64,000 nucleotides of DNA from Rhodopirellula baltica (lineage in GTDB: Bacteria; Planctomycetota; Planctomycetia; Pirellulales; Pirellulaceae): assembly GCA_002901265.1 (NCBI GenBank), contig PPHI01000004.1, forward strand, positions 1 through 64,000. The letters run 5' to 3'. A program made the translations under genes and the position numbers. The notes below the pieces were generated by a model. That model was not told where the DNA came from. It saw only the letters and a list, made by a program, of their open reading frames with translations, and searched no databases. Every line of letters starts with the position of its first letter. Within the stretch, counting starts at the first letter, position 1. This document shows, one piece after another, positions 1 to 10,049 of this stretch.

Positions 1-529
1 GCCTTCGCTGGAGTCTAGCCTTTAGGCGATTTTCGGCTTCAGGTGCGACGCTCTTCCGTAGTGGATGAGGCGACGAATCCTTGCTCGGTGGTTTCGTTTC
101 GCAATACACGTAACCGCACGCGATCGCGTTCCGGCCGATGTATGGTCGCTGGTGTTTCGATTAGCCGCCTTCGCGATAGCGAGCGGTTGCGTGGATGGTG
201 TGTTTTTTGTTTTAGGCGATGCCATCTTGAACAGGCTTTGCCCACCCAAACAAGTTTGGGCGGCGAGGGGAGCCAGCGCGGAAAACGAGACACGCGATGC
301 GTTTGGATCGACTCGGTTTTCGGGCCATCAATTTGCGATTTGCAATGTTCAGTTTGCAATTTGCAATCGTGTCTCGTGGGGGAACCGACGCTAGCGCGTA
401 TCGGCTAAGGTTGGATGAGGCGACGAATCCCCTGCTCGGCGGTTCGGTTTCGCAATTCACGTAGCCGCTCTCGATCGCGTTGCGGCTGATTGGGTTTGCG
501 GAGATCGCCTGATGACTAGACTCCAGCGG
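1..529. repeat. Intergenic repeat cluster A (REP/BIME-like)
   Basis: Non-coding block made of modules that recur at four other places in the window. A CGCTGGAGTCTAGCC box lies at about 7-37 and a GTGGATGAGGCGACGAATCC box at about 61-80. Inverted arms at about 107-140 and 159-194 can form a long imperfect hairpin. A nested hairpin (CCCAAAC-AA-GTTTGGG) lies near 241-262, and an array of TTTGCAAT-type units lies at 329-368. The block ends at 514-529 with the first box in inverted orientation, 17 bases from the mlaD stop codon. The left edge may be cut by the window. Short open frames here are translations of the repeat and were not called. Confidence 0.8.
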
Positions 530-546
530 TTGGGATTTTTATTGGA

Positions 547-1770
547 TTACTTCAATCCGAAGCCGCTGGGGCGATTGTTGAGCGCGCCTCGCACTCCGAG
601 CTCTCTTGGGTCACGGGCGATTTTATCGCTGAAGATTCGGACGTCATCCATGATCGGACGCAGCTTGGCGGTTGCCATCTCGACGTTTTCTAACGTGCGT
701 TTTAGGTTCCAGTACATCTCGTCATCCGCAATCAGCTTTCGGACCGTTCCGTTGCTGTTGTTGAGTGCCCTACTGAATTGCTGAACCTCTTTGAGGGTTT
801 GGTCGAGGTTGCGGAGGCTGGTCATGGCTTGTCGGACGATTTCGTCACTGTTCTCGGCAATCGGGTCGGTGATGGTTTCGATGTTCTGAACGACCTTCTC
901 CGCGGACGCAAAACTTCGTTGGGCCGATTCGGCACTCACGCGTACGGTGTCGACGGTGGCGTCGATGTTGCGAATCGTTTTTTCGGCAACCACGCCGACC
1001 CCTTGGAACTCATCCATCACGACCTTGGCGGATGCGGCCGCGTCTTTGGTTTCGTTGACCAACGAGCGGATGTCTTTGACCGTTTCATTCAGGTCATTTT
1101 CGTCGAGCATTTTCTTGACCGAGTTCATCGCCTCTTGGAACGCGATCAACGTGTCTCGGGCTTGGAGCGATAACGCTTCTCCGTTTTCGCTTTCGGTCAT
1201 CTGTTTGACCACGCTGTTGACGTTATCGCCGACTTGTCGGATCGAGTCGCTGGCTTGGCTGACCGATTGAAGCGTGACTGTCAGCTCTTCTTCCAAGTTG
1301 GCGATCAGATCGAACGGGTCGCTTTTCTTGATCCCATTGCTGATGTACTGGGCGTCGGTGTAACGTTGGTTGCGCACCAATGGCAATTGCTGTTGCCAAG
1401 CGACTTTTAAGTCTTCTTCGTCCGCTTTGTAGAATTCCAGTTTGGCATCACGAGTGATGACCGATCCGGTCACGATCCGCGGCAGGTATTCGTGAGTCAG
1501 CTTGTCTTGGTAAGCCGACTCGATTGCGATGCGCACCAGCACGTCTTCGTCCTGAAGTTTCTTTTCTAGGACACGTCCGATTTCGACCCCACGTAACAGC
1601 ACTTTGGTGTTGCTGCTGATGCCGTCCGCGTTTGGGAACAACACGTTGAGTTCGAATTCTTGAGTGAAGACACGTGGGATGGCTCCGAACAGGAACGTCA
1701 GGATGACGCCGATCCCGATCGCCGCGATCACGAGCACACCTACACCGAATTTGAGTCGATTGTCGTCCAT
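547..1770 (-). CDS. mlaD: MlaD-family (MCE domain) lipid-transport substrate-binding protein
   Basis: 407 residues, ATG start. One N-terminal membrane helix (about residues 8-30) is followed by an MCE-type domain with the characteristic stretch around LFPNADGISSNTKVLLRGVEIGRV. The rest is long, helical and probably coiled-coil (about 160-380). This is the usual build of the periplasmic MCE subunit of Mla/Ttg2/Mce phospholipid transporters: anchored in the inner membrane and carrying lipid across the periplasm. It is the last gene of a minus-strand operon with the ATPase (2 bases upstream) and the permease. The C-terminal helical part is much longer than E. coli MlaD (about 180 residues), which is common for MCE proteins that bridge the periplasm. 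Family assignment is secure; the gene symbol is by analogy. Confidence 0.85.
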   Translation of the reverse strand: MDDNRLKFGVGVLVIAAIGIGVILTFLFGAIPRVFTQEFELNVLFPNADGISSNTKVLLRGVEIGRVLEKKLQDEDVLVRIAIESAYQDKLTHEYLPRIVTGSVITRDAKLEFYKADEEDLKVAWQQQLPLVRNQRYTDAQYISNGIKKSDPFDLIANLEEELTVTLQSVSQASDSIRQVGDNVNSVVKQMTESENGEALSLQARDTLIAFQEAMNSVKKMLDENDLNETVKDIRSLVNETKDAAASAKVVMDEFQGVGVVAEKTIRNIDATVDTVRVSAESAQRSFASAEKVVQNIETITDPIAENSDEIVRQAMTSLRNLDQTLKEVQQFSRALNNSNGTVRKLIADDEMYWNLKRTLENVEMATAKLRPIMDDVRIFSDKIARDPRELGVRGALNNRPSGFGLK

Positions 1771-1772
1771 CG

Positions 1773-2594
1773 CTATTGGGAAATCTCCTTCATTCGATCG
1801 CCCGCTTCACCGCGAACGAACTGGCGGACACGACGTTCGTTTGCGTCTTCCAAGCCATCTGGTGGTCCGTCGTAGAGGACTTGTGAATCGTCGGCCCCAA
1901 GTCGTGTGCGGGGGAAAAACATCAGCACCCGATCGGCAACCTTCTGTGCCGTGCGCATGTCGTGGGTCACGATGACACTCGTCACCGGGTAACGCCGCCG
2001 GACGTCCAGCATCAGTTCATTGATCACGTCGCTCATGATCGGGTCCAAGCCCGTTGTCGGTTCGTCATACACAACCAATTCAGGCTCCAGGATGATCGCT
2101 CGGGCCAAACCCACACGCTTACGCATCCCGCCGCTCAGTTCACTGGGGCGGCGACGGATGACGTTTTTGGGAAGGCCGACTTCTTGCAAGTGACGCATCA
2201 CACGCTCGCGGATTTCAGCCGCATCGGCTTCGGTCGATTGACGCAGCGGAAACGCGACGTTGTCAAAGATTGACATGCTGTCGAACAAAGCAGCGTTTTG
2301 GAAAACGAAGCCGAACCGACGGCGTACGTCGCTGAGTTGTTGTGGTGACAGAGCGGCCAGGTTCATGTTGTCGAACAGGATCTCACCACGAGTCGGTGTG
2401 ACCAAGCCGACCAGTGTTTTCATGAAGACGGTTTTGCCGCAGCCGCTTTCGCCGATCACCGCGACCGTTTGGCCCGCCGGGATCGTGATGTTGATCTCTT
2501 TCAAGATCGTTTGCGTTTCGAACGTGACGGTGACGTTGCGGACTTGGATCAGTGGCTTGTCTTCGGCACGCGGTGGTTCTGCGTCGGTGCTCAT
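1773..2594 (-). CDS. mlaF: MlaF-family ABC transporter ATP-binding protein
   Basis: 273 residues from the ATG at 2594. The open frame continues upstream to 2744, but that part overlaps the permease gene and is not conserved-looking. Walker A is GESGCGKT (about residues 48-55), the signature is LSGGMRKR, and Walker B is VVYDEPTTGLDP. These mark the ATPase that powers Mla-type lipid transport, and the LSGGMRKRVGLARA form is typical of the MlaF branch. The start overlaps the permease stop by four bases (ATGA), so the two are translationally coupled. It lies 2 bases before mlaD. The predicted complex is MlaE2F2 with an MlaD ring in the inner membrane. Confidence 0.88.
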   Translation of the reverse strand: MSTDAEPPRAEDKPLIQVRNVTVTFETQTILKEINITIPAGQTVAVIGESGCGKTVFMKTLVGLVTPTRGEILFDNMNLAALSPQQLSDVRRRFGFVFQNAALFDSMSIFDNVAFPLRQSTEADAAEIRERVMRHLQEVGLPKNVIRRRPSELSGGMRKRVGLARAIILEPELVVYDEPTTGLDPIMSDVINELMLDVRRRYPVTSVIVTHDMRTAQKVADRVLMFFPRTRLGADDSQVLYDGPPDGLEDANERRVRQFVRGEAGDRMKEISQ

Positions 2595-3474
2595 AGTTGG
2601 AAGCTCGCTCCCGACGGATAGATCATGTAATAGATCTCGTCCAAGATGATGTTCAGCGCGAGGTCGATTGCCAGGATCATGACAAACGAATACACGAACG
2701 CTGATGTTGCTGCTTTGCCCACGCCGTCTGCACCAGGTTTGCAATGAAACCCTTGGTAACAGCTGACGACGGCGATGATGCCGCCAAAGAAGAAGCTTTT
2801 GAAAATTCCGCTGAACAGGTCAAATCCGACCACGCCGTCGCGCGATCGCGTCAGGTAAGCGCCGTGGTCGATTTCCAAAATGTTGACGCTATAGAAATAG
2901 CCGCCGACGATGCCCATGAAGTCTGCCATGATCGTCAACGCGGGGATCAGCATGATGCACGCCAGGAACCGTGGGACGACCAAGTAATGCACCGGGTCGG
3001 CACCCATTGTTGTCAGCGCGTCGATTTGTTCGGTGACACGCATCGTGCCCAGCACGGCTGCCATCGCGCTGCCGACACGTCCGGCCAGCATCGTTGCGGC
3101 GAGAACGGGTCCGAGTTCACGGACCAGCGTGGTGTTGATCACGACGCCAGGTGCGTTTCGAGTCCGATCGCGTGAAACTGGTAATAGGTCTGAACGGCCA
3201 AGACCATTCCAATGAAAGTTCCCGTCAACGCGACAACGGGAAGACTGAGCACGCCGATTTCGTAAAAGTTGGTCAGCAAGGTACCGCGTTGTGGTAGACG
3301 CGAAACGATCCAGACCAGCATCCGCCAGGCGAACAACGCGATGTCACCAACGGTCTCAACGCCGTCGACGACAGCCGAGCCCCACTGCATCACCCATGAG
3401 GACAGCATCGACCGAACCGAAGGAGGCCCTTCGTTGTTTGGTCGTGTGTTTTCGGTAGAAACCGAAGTGGACAT
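2591..3474 (-). CDS. mlaE: MlaE-family permease, apparent single-base frameshift
   Basis: The MlaE permease is split over two frames. The N-terminal part (ATG at 3474) ends ...GLETHLAS-stop at 3139. The C-terminal part runs from 3142 to 2591 and carries the MlaE signature RELGPVLAATMLAGRVGSA and VTEQIDALTTMGADPV. The frames overlap by four bases (GTGA). Restoring one C in the short run at about 3146-3148 (plus strand) gives HLGVVINTTLVRELG, the expected family sequence, and a 294-residue protein of slightly more than usual length. So this is either a sequencing deletion or a recent frameshift; two separate subunits are unlikely, because the break falls inside the conserved permease core. The gene is first in the operon with mlaF and mlaD. 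An in-frame TTG at 3489 is an alternative start. Confidence 0.8.
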
Positions 3475-3572
3475 GGGGATGAAATGCAAAGTCAGGAGAT
3501 CGGTCTAGCACCACAGATATCGGTTTGTATCGGCAAGGCAGACTTTGCGGATGAGGCAAAGTTTACGATCCG

Positions 3573-4265
3573 CCGTTGGAGTCTAGCCTTGAGGCGATTT
3601 TTGTTTCTCGCATGAGCCGAATGGCGTCTGTCCCCCGTAGTGGATGAGGCGACGAATCCCTTGGCCGCGTTAGCCTTCGCTGGAGTCGAGCCTTTAGGCG
3701 ATTTTCGGATTCTGGTGCTCTTCCGTAGTGGATGAGGCGACGAATCCCTTGCTCGGCAGTTCGGTTTCGCAATTCACGTAGCCGCACGCTTCGCGTTGCG
3801 GCTGATGGGGGCTGGTGCTTCGATTAGCCGCCTTCGCGATAGCGAGCGGTTGCGTGGATGGTGTGTTCAACGTTTTGGGCGATGCCATCGCGAACGCGGT
3901 TCGCCCCCTCTCCCCCAAACAAGTTTGGGCGGCGAGGGGAGCCAGTGTGGGAAACGAGACACGCGATGCGTTTGGATCGGCTCGGTTTTCGGGCCATCAA
4001 TTTGCGATTTGCAATGTTCAATTTGCAATTTGCAATCGGGTCTCGCGGCGGAACCGACGCTAGCGCGTATCGGCTAAGGTTGGACGAGCCGACGAATCCC
4101 CAGCTCGGTGCCTGCCTTCGCTGGAGTCTAGCCTTTAGGCGATTTTCGGATTCTGAGATGCCCCGCATCGCGTCTGTTTTCGTAGTGGATGAGGCGACGA
4201 ATCCTTGCTCGGCGGTTCGGTCCCGCAATACACCCAACCGCTCTCTATCGCGTTCCCGCTGATGA
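3573..4265. repeat. Intergenic repeat cluster B (REP/BIME-like)
   Basis: Fills most of the space between the divergent mlaE and ileS genes. Three copies of the GGAGTCTAGCC-type box lie at about 3573-3600, 3676-3706 and 4119-4148. Several GGATGAGGCGACGAATCC boxes are present. One inverted-arm pair lies at about 3775-3806 and 3823-3856, the nested CCCAAAC/GTTTGGG hairpin at about 3914-3932, and a TTTGCAAT-type array at 3999-4037. It lies upstream of both flanking genes, so their promoters must be inside it or squeezed into the edges (3475-3572 and 4266-4400). Confidence 0.8.
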
Positions 4266-4400
4266 GTGGTTTTGGCTCGGGCGGGCCAGCGGGAACCTTT
4301 CGGTTTTCGTCCGTGTCGATTAAATCGCCTCCGGCCACTACAATCCCGCATCTTTGAGGCAACGTTTTCCATTTCCGATTCAGCTTCCAATTTGACAGCA

Positions 4401-7400
4401 ATGGCCAAATCCGCCGCAGCACCGTTTCGCGCTGACCCGACGCCCCCCAAATTTCCCGCCCTCGAAGAAGAGATTTTGGCGTTTTGGAAGCAAAACGGAA
4501 TTTATGAGAAGTCGCTGGAGCGGCGTGCTGACGCCCCACCATTCGTCTTTTTTGAAGGCCCCCCGACCGCGAACGGGATGCCACACCCCGGCCACTGTTT
4601 GACTCGTGCCATCAAAGACGTCTTCCCTCGCTACAAAACGATGCGTGGGTTCCGCTGCGAACGTAAAGCGGGTTGGGACACCCACGGTTTGCCTGTCGAG
4701 GTCGAAGTCGGCAAAGAGCTGGGCATCCATAGCAAAGAAGAAATCGAAAACTACGGCATCGAGCCCTTCATCCATAAATGCCAACAGTCTGTCTGGCGGT
4801 ACATGCAGCAGTGGCAGCGGCTGACCGAGCGACTGGGCTTTTGGGTCGATCTTGAAAAGGCCTACGTCACCTATCACCAGAGCTATGTCGAAAGCGTTTG
4901 GTGGAGTCTGAAGAATTTGTTCGATCGCGGCTTGCTGTACCAAGGCCACAAGATCGTGTGGTGGTGGGCCCAAGGCGGCACGGCGCTCTCCAGCGGCGAA
5001 GTCGGTCAGGGGTACCGCGAAGTCGCTGACCCCAGCGTGTACGTGCTGTTCCCGCTGGTCGATCAACCCAATGACAGCGACGCTCAGCGAAGCTTGCTGG
5101 TTTGGACGACCACACCGTGGACGCTGCCGAGCAACATGTATGCGGCCGTGCATCCGGAGCTTGACTACACGTTGGTTCGTGATAGCGAGTCAGGCGAAGA
5201 AATCTACATGGCGTCGGCCTTGGTGACCAAAATCGCTGAGAAGTCCAAGCGTGAATTCGAGACCGTTGAGACTTGCAAAGGCACCGATCTGATTGGCTTG
5301 CGTTACACGCCGCCGTTCGACGGATACAAGTCGTCGACTGGCGATCCACTGGGTGAGTTGGTTCAACCTGATGGCGATCAGAAAACACTGCACCATTTCT
5401 GGCGCGTCGTCGAAGCGGATTTTGTCACCACCGACAGCGGTTCGGGCATCGTGCACCAAGCGGCCGCTTTTGGTGAAGTCGACTATGAAGTTTACGACCG
5501 TGAACGACGCCGCTTTGTCGAAGGCCAGCAACCACAGTTGCTGTGCGCGGTTGGCCCTGACGGCAAGTTCGTCGAAGCGGTCAGCGATGACTTGATCGGC
5601 GTCTGGGTCAAAGACGCTGACAAGCCGTTATCGCGTCTCTTGAAAGAACGCGGTCTGATGTTCTTGCAAGAACAGTACTTGCACGACTATCCGTTCTGCT
5701 GGCGTGCTGATCAGGACCCGTTGATCCAATACCCGCGGGAAAGCTGGTTCATCCGCACGACCAAGTTCCGCGATCTGATGTTGAAAAACAATTCGCAGAT
5801 CGGATGGCAACCAGAACATATTCGTGACGGTCGCTTCGGCAATTTCCTGGAATCGAATGTCGACTGGGCGCTCTCGCGTGAGCGTTATTGGGGCACGCCG
5901 TTGCCGATCTGGGTCTGCCAAGAAACTGGCCGGATGGAAGCGATCGGCAGCTACGACGAGTTGCTTGCCAAGCCCGGCATCAGCGGGACGGAAGTTTGGG
6001 AGCAAGCCAAGGCGGCTGACCCTGCGCTGGTCGACGATCTGCGTGTGCACAAGCCGTACATCGACGAAGTCACTTATGAATCGCCGTTCGCCGCTGGTGC
6101 GCGAATGAAGCGGGTCAGCGAAGTGATCGATTGCTGGTACGACAGCGGTGCGATGCCATTTGCACAGTGGGGCTGGCCACACAATGGCGATACCGAATTC
6201 AAATCGCAGTTCCCCGCGGACTTTATCAGCGAAGCGATCGACCAGACGCGTGGTTGGTTCTATAGCCAACTCGCGATCGCAACGATGTTGTTTGGCGAAG
6301 GGGCTTCGATCAGCGAAGACGGTTATGCTTCCGCACCAAGTGAGCTGACGAAGACGGACGCGGACTATCCGTTGCCGTTCCGCAACTGCATCGTGCTGGG
6401 GCTGATGTTGTCGCAGTGGTGGGAAGCCTTGGACGACGACGGCAAAAAAATCATCGCACTTGAAGAGAGCGAAACCAAACAGCACAAGGGCAAGAAGTTC
6501 ACCAAGCAGATCGGGAAGATGTCCAAGAGCCTGCGGAACTATCGCAGCCCCGAAGAAATCTTTGATCGCTACGGTGCGGACGCACTTCGTTGGTACTTGT
6601 TTGCCAACCAAGCACCTTGGAATTCGATCATCTATGCCGAGCAGTCGATCAAGGATTCGATTCCAGAATTCTTGCTGCGTCTGTGGAACACGTACAGTTT
6701 CTTTTCGATCTACGCCGCGATTGATGGATTTGATCCGTGCGCCGCAGTCGACTTTGACGATCAGCTCTCGCCCGCGTCCTTGGCGTCGGCACCGAAGTAT
6801 CGTCCGGCTGCAGAACGCAGCGAGATCGATCGATGGATTTTGTCGGAGCTTCAACAGACGATCGCCAAGGTGATCGAACGGATGGATGCGCTCGATAACT
6901 ACAACGCATGCCAAGCGATTTCGTCGCTGTTGGATGGACTGAGCAATTGGTTTGTCCGCCGCAGTCGTGATCGATTCTGGGCGAGCGACAAGGAATCGCA
7001 AGACAAGCACGATGCGTACTGGACGCTCTACGAGACGCTGATCCAGCTGACGAAGCTGGCCGCGCCGTTCACGCCGTTTCTGGCCGATTCGCTGTGGAAG
7101 CGATTGACCGAACCGTTTGCCGGCAAGGTGCTCGAAAGCGTCCACCTGTGCGACTATCCGACCAGCGACGATTCCGTGATCGACGTCGAATTGTCCGAGT
7201 CGATGCGATTGCTTCGCGAGATCGCTTCGCTAGGCCGTGCGGCGCGAGCGGCAGAAAAGCTGAAGGTGCGGTTGCCGCTTTCCGAAGTCACCGTGATTTT
7301 GACGGACGATTCCAAGATCGGCTGGCTGCAGAACCACGACGCTTTGGTGCGTGAAGAATTGAACGTGAAAGCGGTTCACTACACCACCGAAGGCGACCAG

Positions 7401-7931
7401 TACGTGCAGTACACGGTGGTGCCGAACTTTAAACGTTTGGGCCCCAAAGTCGGCAAGCAAGTTCCCGCGGTCAAGAAGGCACTCGGCGAAGCAGACGGCA
7501 ACGAGCTGTTGGCTGCGTTGCAATCGAAGGGCGTCGTTTCTATTTCGTTGGGTGATTCCGCCATCGAGCTCGATAGCGAAGACATCGAAGTTCGCTTGAA
7601 AGCGAAAGAGGGGTGGGCCGCGGCACAAGGCTTGGGCAGTGTCGTGGTGTTGAACACCGAAGTCACCCCAGAATTGCAGCGGGAAGGCATCGCGAAAGAC
7701 TTGGTCCGTGCGATCCAAAATCAACGCAAAGCGATCGAGTGTGAATACACCGATCGGATTGAAGTTTCGATCGATGCGGCCGACGATCAAGTCGCCGAGG
7801 CGATCAAGGAACACGGCGCGTTGATCGGCGGCGAAACCTTGGCCGACACGTTGCAAGCCGGAACGCTTGAGGGTGTCGAGTCGGTCGATTCGGAACACGG
7901 CGCGGTCTATGTCCGCAAGGTGACGGGCTGA
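4401..7931 (+). CDS. ileS: Isoleucyl-tRNA synthetase, eukaryotic-like (IleS2) type
   Basis: 1176 residues from the ATG at 4401; the open frame runs back to 4266, but the extra part lies next to repeat-like DNA. It charges tRNA-Ile. The class I HIGH motif appears as HPGH (residues 62-65) within [15 protein letters not shown], and KMSKS is at about 706-710. The editing domain lies between them and the anticodon-binding domain follows. The FEGPP...[18 protein letters not shown] pattern and the extended C-terminus, without the Cys-rich zinc tail of the E. coli enzyme, fit the eukaryotic-like IleS2 branch. That branch is often less sensitive to mupirocin; sensitivity here is only inferred. The stop overlaps the purN start (TGATG), so the two are coupled. 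Confidence 0.95.
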   Translation: MAKSAAAPFRADPTPPKFPALEEEILAFWKQNGIYEKSLERRADAPPFVFFEGPPTANGMPHPGHCLTRAIKDVFPRYKTMRGFRCERKAGWDTHGLPVEVEVGKELGIHSKEEIENYGIEPFIHKCQQSVWRYMQQWQRLTERLGFWVDLEKAYVTYHQSYVESVWWSLKNLFDRGLLYQGHKIVWWWAQGGTALSSGEVGQGYREVADPSVYVLFPLVDQPNDSDAQRSLLVWTTTPWTLPSNMYAAVHPELDYTLVRDSESGEEIYMASALVTKIAEKSKREFETVETCKGTDLIGLRYTPPFDGYKSSTGDPLGELVQPDGDQKTLHHFWRVVEADFVTTDSGSGIVHQAAAFGEVDYEVYDRERRRFVEGQQPQLLCAVGPDGKFVEAVSDDLIGVWVKDADKPLSRLLKERGLMFLQEQYLHDYPFCWRADQDPLIQYPRESWFIRTTKFRDLMLKNNSQIGWQPEHIRDGRFGNFLESNVDWALSRERYWGTPLPIWVCQETGRMEAIGSYDELLAKPGISGTEVWEQAKAADPALVDDLRVHKPYIDEVTYESPFAAGARMKRVSEVIDCWYDSGAMPFAQWGWPHNGDTEFKSQFPADFISEAIDQTRGWFYSQLAIATMLFGEGASISEDGYASAPSELTKTDADYPLPFRNCIVLGLMLSQWWEALDDDGKKIIALEESETKQHKGKKFTKQIGKMSKSLRNYRSPEEIFDRYGADALRWYLFANQAPWNSIIYAEQSIKDSIPEFLLRLWNTYSFFSIYAAIDGFDPCAAVDFDDQLSPASLASAPKYRPAAERSEIDRWILSELQQTIAKVIERMDALDNYNACQAISSLLDGLSNWFVRRSRDRFWASDKESQDKHDAYWTLYETLIQLTKLAAPFTPFLADSLWKRLTEPFAGKVLESVHLCDYPTSDDSVIDVELSESMRLLREIASLGRAARAAEKLKVRLPLSEVTVILTDDSKIGWLQNHDALVREELNVKAVHYTTEGDQYVQYTVVPNFKRLGPKVGKQVPAVKKALGEADGNELLAALQSKGVVSISLGDSAIELDSEDIEVRLKAKEGWAAAQGLGSVVVLNTEVTPELQREGIAKDLVRAIQNQRKAIECEYTDRIEVSIDAADDQVAEAIKEHGALIGGETLADTLQAGTLEGVESVDSEHGAVYVRKVTG

Positions 7932-8524
7932 TGTCAGAAGTCACTCCACTTCCGATCGCCGTGTTTTTAAGCGGCGGAGGGCGTACGCTCGAGAATCTGT
8001 TGGTGCATCGTGATCAACACGGATTGCCGATTGATGTGCGACTGGTGATCAGCAGTCGCGGGGACGTCCGAGGCGTTGAGATTGCGAAGGACGCGGGGAT
8101 CGAAACCTTGGTCGTTCGCAAACGTGATTTTGACGAAGCGGGTTATTGCGACGCGATGTTCGAACCGGTGCGTCAGTGCGGTGCGAAGTACGTGATCATG
8201 GCTGGCTTTTTAAAGCACGTGATGATCCCCGATGATTTCGAAAATCGCGTGATCAACATTCACCCGTCGTTGCTACCCGCATTCGGCGGTCAGGGGATGT
8301 ACGGCCACAACGTGCATGAAGCCGCGATCAAACGTGGTGTGACGATCAGCGGTTGCACGGTGCATTTCGTCGACAATCATTACGACAACGGACCGATCAT
8401 ATTGCAGCGAGCGTGCGACGTGTTGCCAAGTGACACGCCCGATCAGTTAGCCGCAAGAGTGTTCGAACAAGAATGCGACGCGTTACCAGCCGCAATCCGA
8501 ACGTTAATCCCCGCTGGAGTCTAG
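7931..8524 (+). CDS. purN: Phosphoribosylglycinamide formyltransferase
   Basis: 197 residues. Third step of de novo purine synthesis: transfers a formyl group from 10-formyl-THF to GAR. The N-terminal FLSGGGRTLENLL loop, the INIHPSLLPAFGG catalytic stretch (Asn-x-His) and the later Asp in HYDNGPIILQ fit the PurN family. Glycine-loop details (SGGGRTL rather than SGNGSNL) mark it as a divergent but intact member. It is translationally coupled to ileS by a one-base overlap. The last four codons and the TAG stop lie inside the first box of repeat cluster C, so the repeat has become the end of the gene. The last residues (PAGV) are therefore probably not functional. Confidence 0.9.
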   Translation: MSEVTPLPIAVFLSGGGRTLENLLVHRDQHGLPIDVRLVISSRGDVRGVEIAKDAGIETLVVRKRDFDEAGYCDAMFEPVRQCGAKYVIMAGFLKHVMIPDDFENRVINIHPSLLPAFGGQGMYGHNVHEAAIKRGVTISGCTVHFVDNHYDNGPIILQRACDVLPSDTPDQLAARVFEQECDALPAAIRTLIPAGV

Positions 8525-9166
8525 CCTTGAGGCGATTTTCGGTTTCCGCGATGCCCCGCATCGCGTCTGTCTTCCGTAGTGGATGAGGCGACGAATCCCT
8601 TCTCGGCAGTTCCGTTTCGCAATACACGTAACTGCACGCTATCGCATTTCGGCTGATGGTTGGTTCGCTGGCGCTTCGATTAGCCGCCTTCGCGATAGCG
8701 AGCGGTTGCGTGGATAATGTGTTCACCGTTTTAGGCTATCCCATCGCGAACACGCTTTGCCACCTCTCCTCCAAGCAAGTTTGGCCGGCGAGCCAGTGTG
8801 GAAAACGAGACACGCGATGCGATTGGATCGACTCGGTTTTCGGGCCATCAATTTGCGATTTGCAATGTTCAATTTGCAATCGGGTCTCGCGGGGAACCGA
8901 CGCTAGCGCGTATCGGCTAAGGTCGGATGAGGCGACGAATCCCTAGGACGAGTTGCTGCCTTCGCTGGAGTCTAGCCTTTAGGCGATTTTCGGTTTCCGA
9001 GATGCCCCGCATCGCGTCTGTTTTCCGTAGTGGATGAGGCGACGAATCCCTGCTCGGGTGATTTGATTCGGCAGTTCACGTAACCGCACGCTTCGCATTT
9101 CGGCTGATGGTTGGTTCGCTGGCGCTTCGATTAGCCGCCTTCGCGATAGCGAGCGGTTGCGTGACG
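8512..9166. repeat. Intergenic repeat cluster C (REP/BIME-like)
   Basis: Lies between the convergent purN and pyrK genes and overlaps the purN stop. GGAGTCTAGCC-type boxes lie at about 8514-8542 and 8963-8994. Two inverted-arm pairs are present (about 8625-8657 with 8678-8713, and 9077-9109 with 9129-9163). A TTTGCAAT-type array lies at 8849-8881, one unit shorter than in clusters A and B. The right arm of the second pair ends only a few bases before the pyrK stop codon, so this hairpin could act as a transcription end for either gene; that role is inferred. Confidence 0.8.
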
Positions 9167-9167
9167 T

Positions 9168-10049
9168 TTACCAGACGATTTTTTCGGCGTCGAAGATGGG
9201 GCCTTCGACGCAGGTTCGTTTGTAGTCCCATTCGCCGTCGTCTTGCTTGACCTTGGCCACGCATGAAAAACAGATCCCGATGCCGCAGGCCATTGGGGTT
9301 TCCATGGAAACTTGGCAATCGATTTGCCGACCTTCTAGACGCAGCGTTTCGCAGACCTCGGCGACCTTTTCCATCATGATCTCGGGGCCGCAAGTGACGA
9401 CGCGGACGCTTTTGTCAGCCTCCAAGCTCCTGAGTCGTTCGGCTAGCACGTCTGGGACCAACGCACGCGTGCCTGCGGAACCGTCATCGGTGCAGAGCGT
9501 GACGTCGAAACCGGCTTGCCGAAACGCTTCGACGCCGGCGTGCAGCAAACTGCGACGGGCACCATAGATCACTTCTGCGTGACCGGCCCAACCGGATTCA
9601 CGTCCGAAGGATTGCTTGCCCAGTGCTTCACGGCCCAGCAGTAGCATCGGGGTTTGGCCGATACCGCCGACCGCCATGATCAGGTGATCGCAGCTGCGGT
9701 TGGCAAACCCATTGCCGAGCGGTCCCCAAAGCGACACTCGCGTGCCCGCGGGGCTTTCGGCACAGGCCGTCGTGAAGGTGCCTTTCTTGAGATAAATCAG
9801 GTCGATGTACGTCGGTGTGCCCTGGTCATCGGGCAGCACGTCCCAGACGGCAAACGCACGTCCGATCAGCGGTGCGTTGACGTCGGCAAGGCGAATCATC
9901 ACGAACTGCCCCGGCACACAGCTTTGGGCGATTGCTGGGCAGGCAACACGCAGCCGATACGTCGACTCGGCAACGGCTTCGTTGACGACCAATTCCGTTT
10001 CGTGCTGGACGAGACCGTCGGCGTAATAATCGGCGTGAAGTGATGACAT
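9168..10049 (-). CDS. pyrK: Dihydroorotate dehydrogenase electron-transfer subunit (PyrK-type)
   Basis: 293 residues, ATG start. A ferredoxin-reductase-like FAD/NAD module is followed by a 2Fe-2S site at the C-terminus: Cys255, Cys260, Cys263 and Cys280 in the PyrK spacing C-x4-C-x2-C-x16-C. The FAD-binding beta-barrel (about 15-110) contains PGQFVMIRL, and the nucleotide-binding half starts near GGIGQTPML. In class 1B DHODH, PyrK passes electrons from PyrD to NAD+. No pyrD lies in the window, so a related role as a general flavin/FeS reductase cannot be excluded. It is transcribed alone, towards cluster C. Confidence 0.85.
   Translation of the reverse strand: MSSLHADYYADGLVQHETELVVNEAVAESTYRLRVACPAIAQSCVPGQFVMIRLADVNAPLIGRAFAVWDVLPDDQGTPTYIDLIYLKKGTFTTACAESPAGTRVSLWGPLGNGFANRSCDHLIMAVGGIGQTPMLLLGREALGKQSFGRESGWAGHAEVIYGARRSLLHAGVEAFRQAGFDVTLCTDDGSAGTRALVPDVLAERLRSLEADKSVRVVTCGPEIMMEKVAEVCETLRLEGRQIDCQVSMETPMACGIGICFSCVAKVKQDDGEWDYKRTCVEGPIFDAEKIVW

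Noticed and set aside
4262-4400. A T-box or other riboswitch before ileS
   Set aside because: No T-box sequence, specifier loop or terminator stem could be recognised.
3782-4450. Several 70-210-codon open frames within repeat clusters (for example QFAICNVQFAICNRVS)
   Set aside because: They are translations of the repeat modules and recur in different frames and strands; no gene-like pattern.
5628-7145. 505-codon open frame antisense to ileS
   Set aside because: Arg/Gln/Val-biased shadow of the ileS codons, no motif and no start signal.
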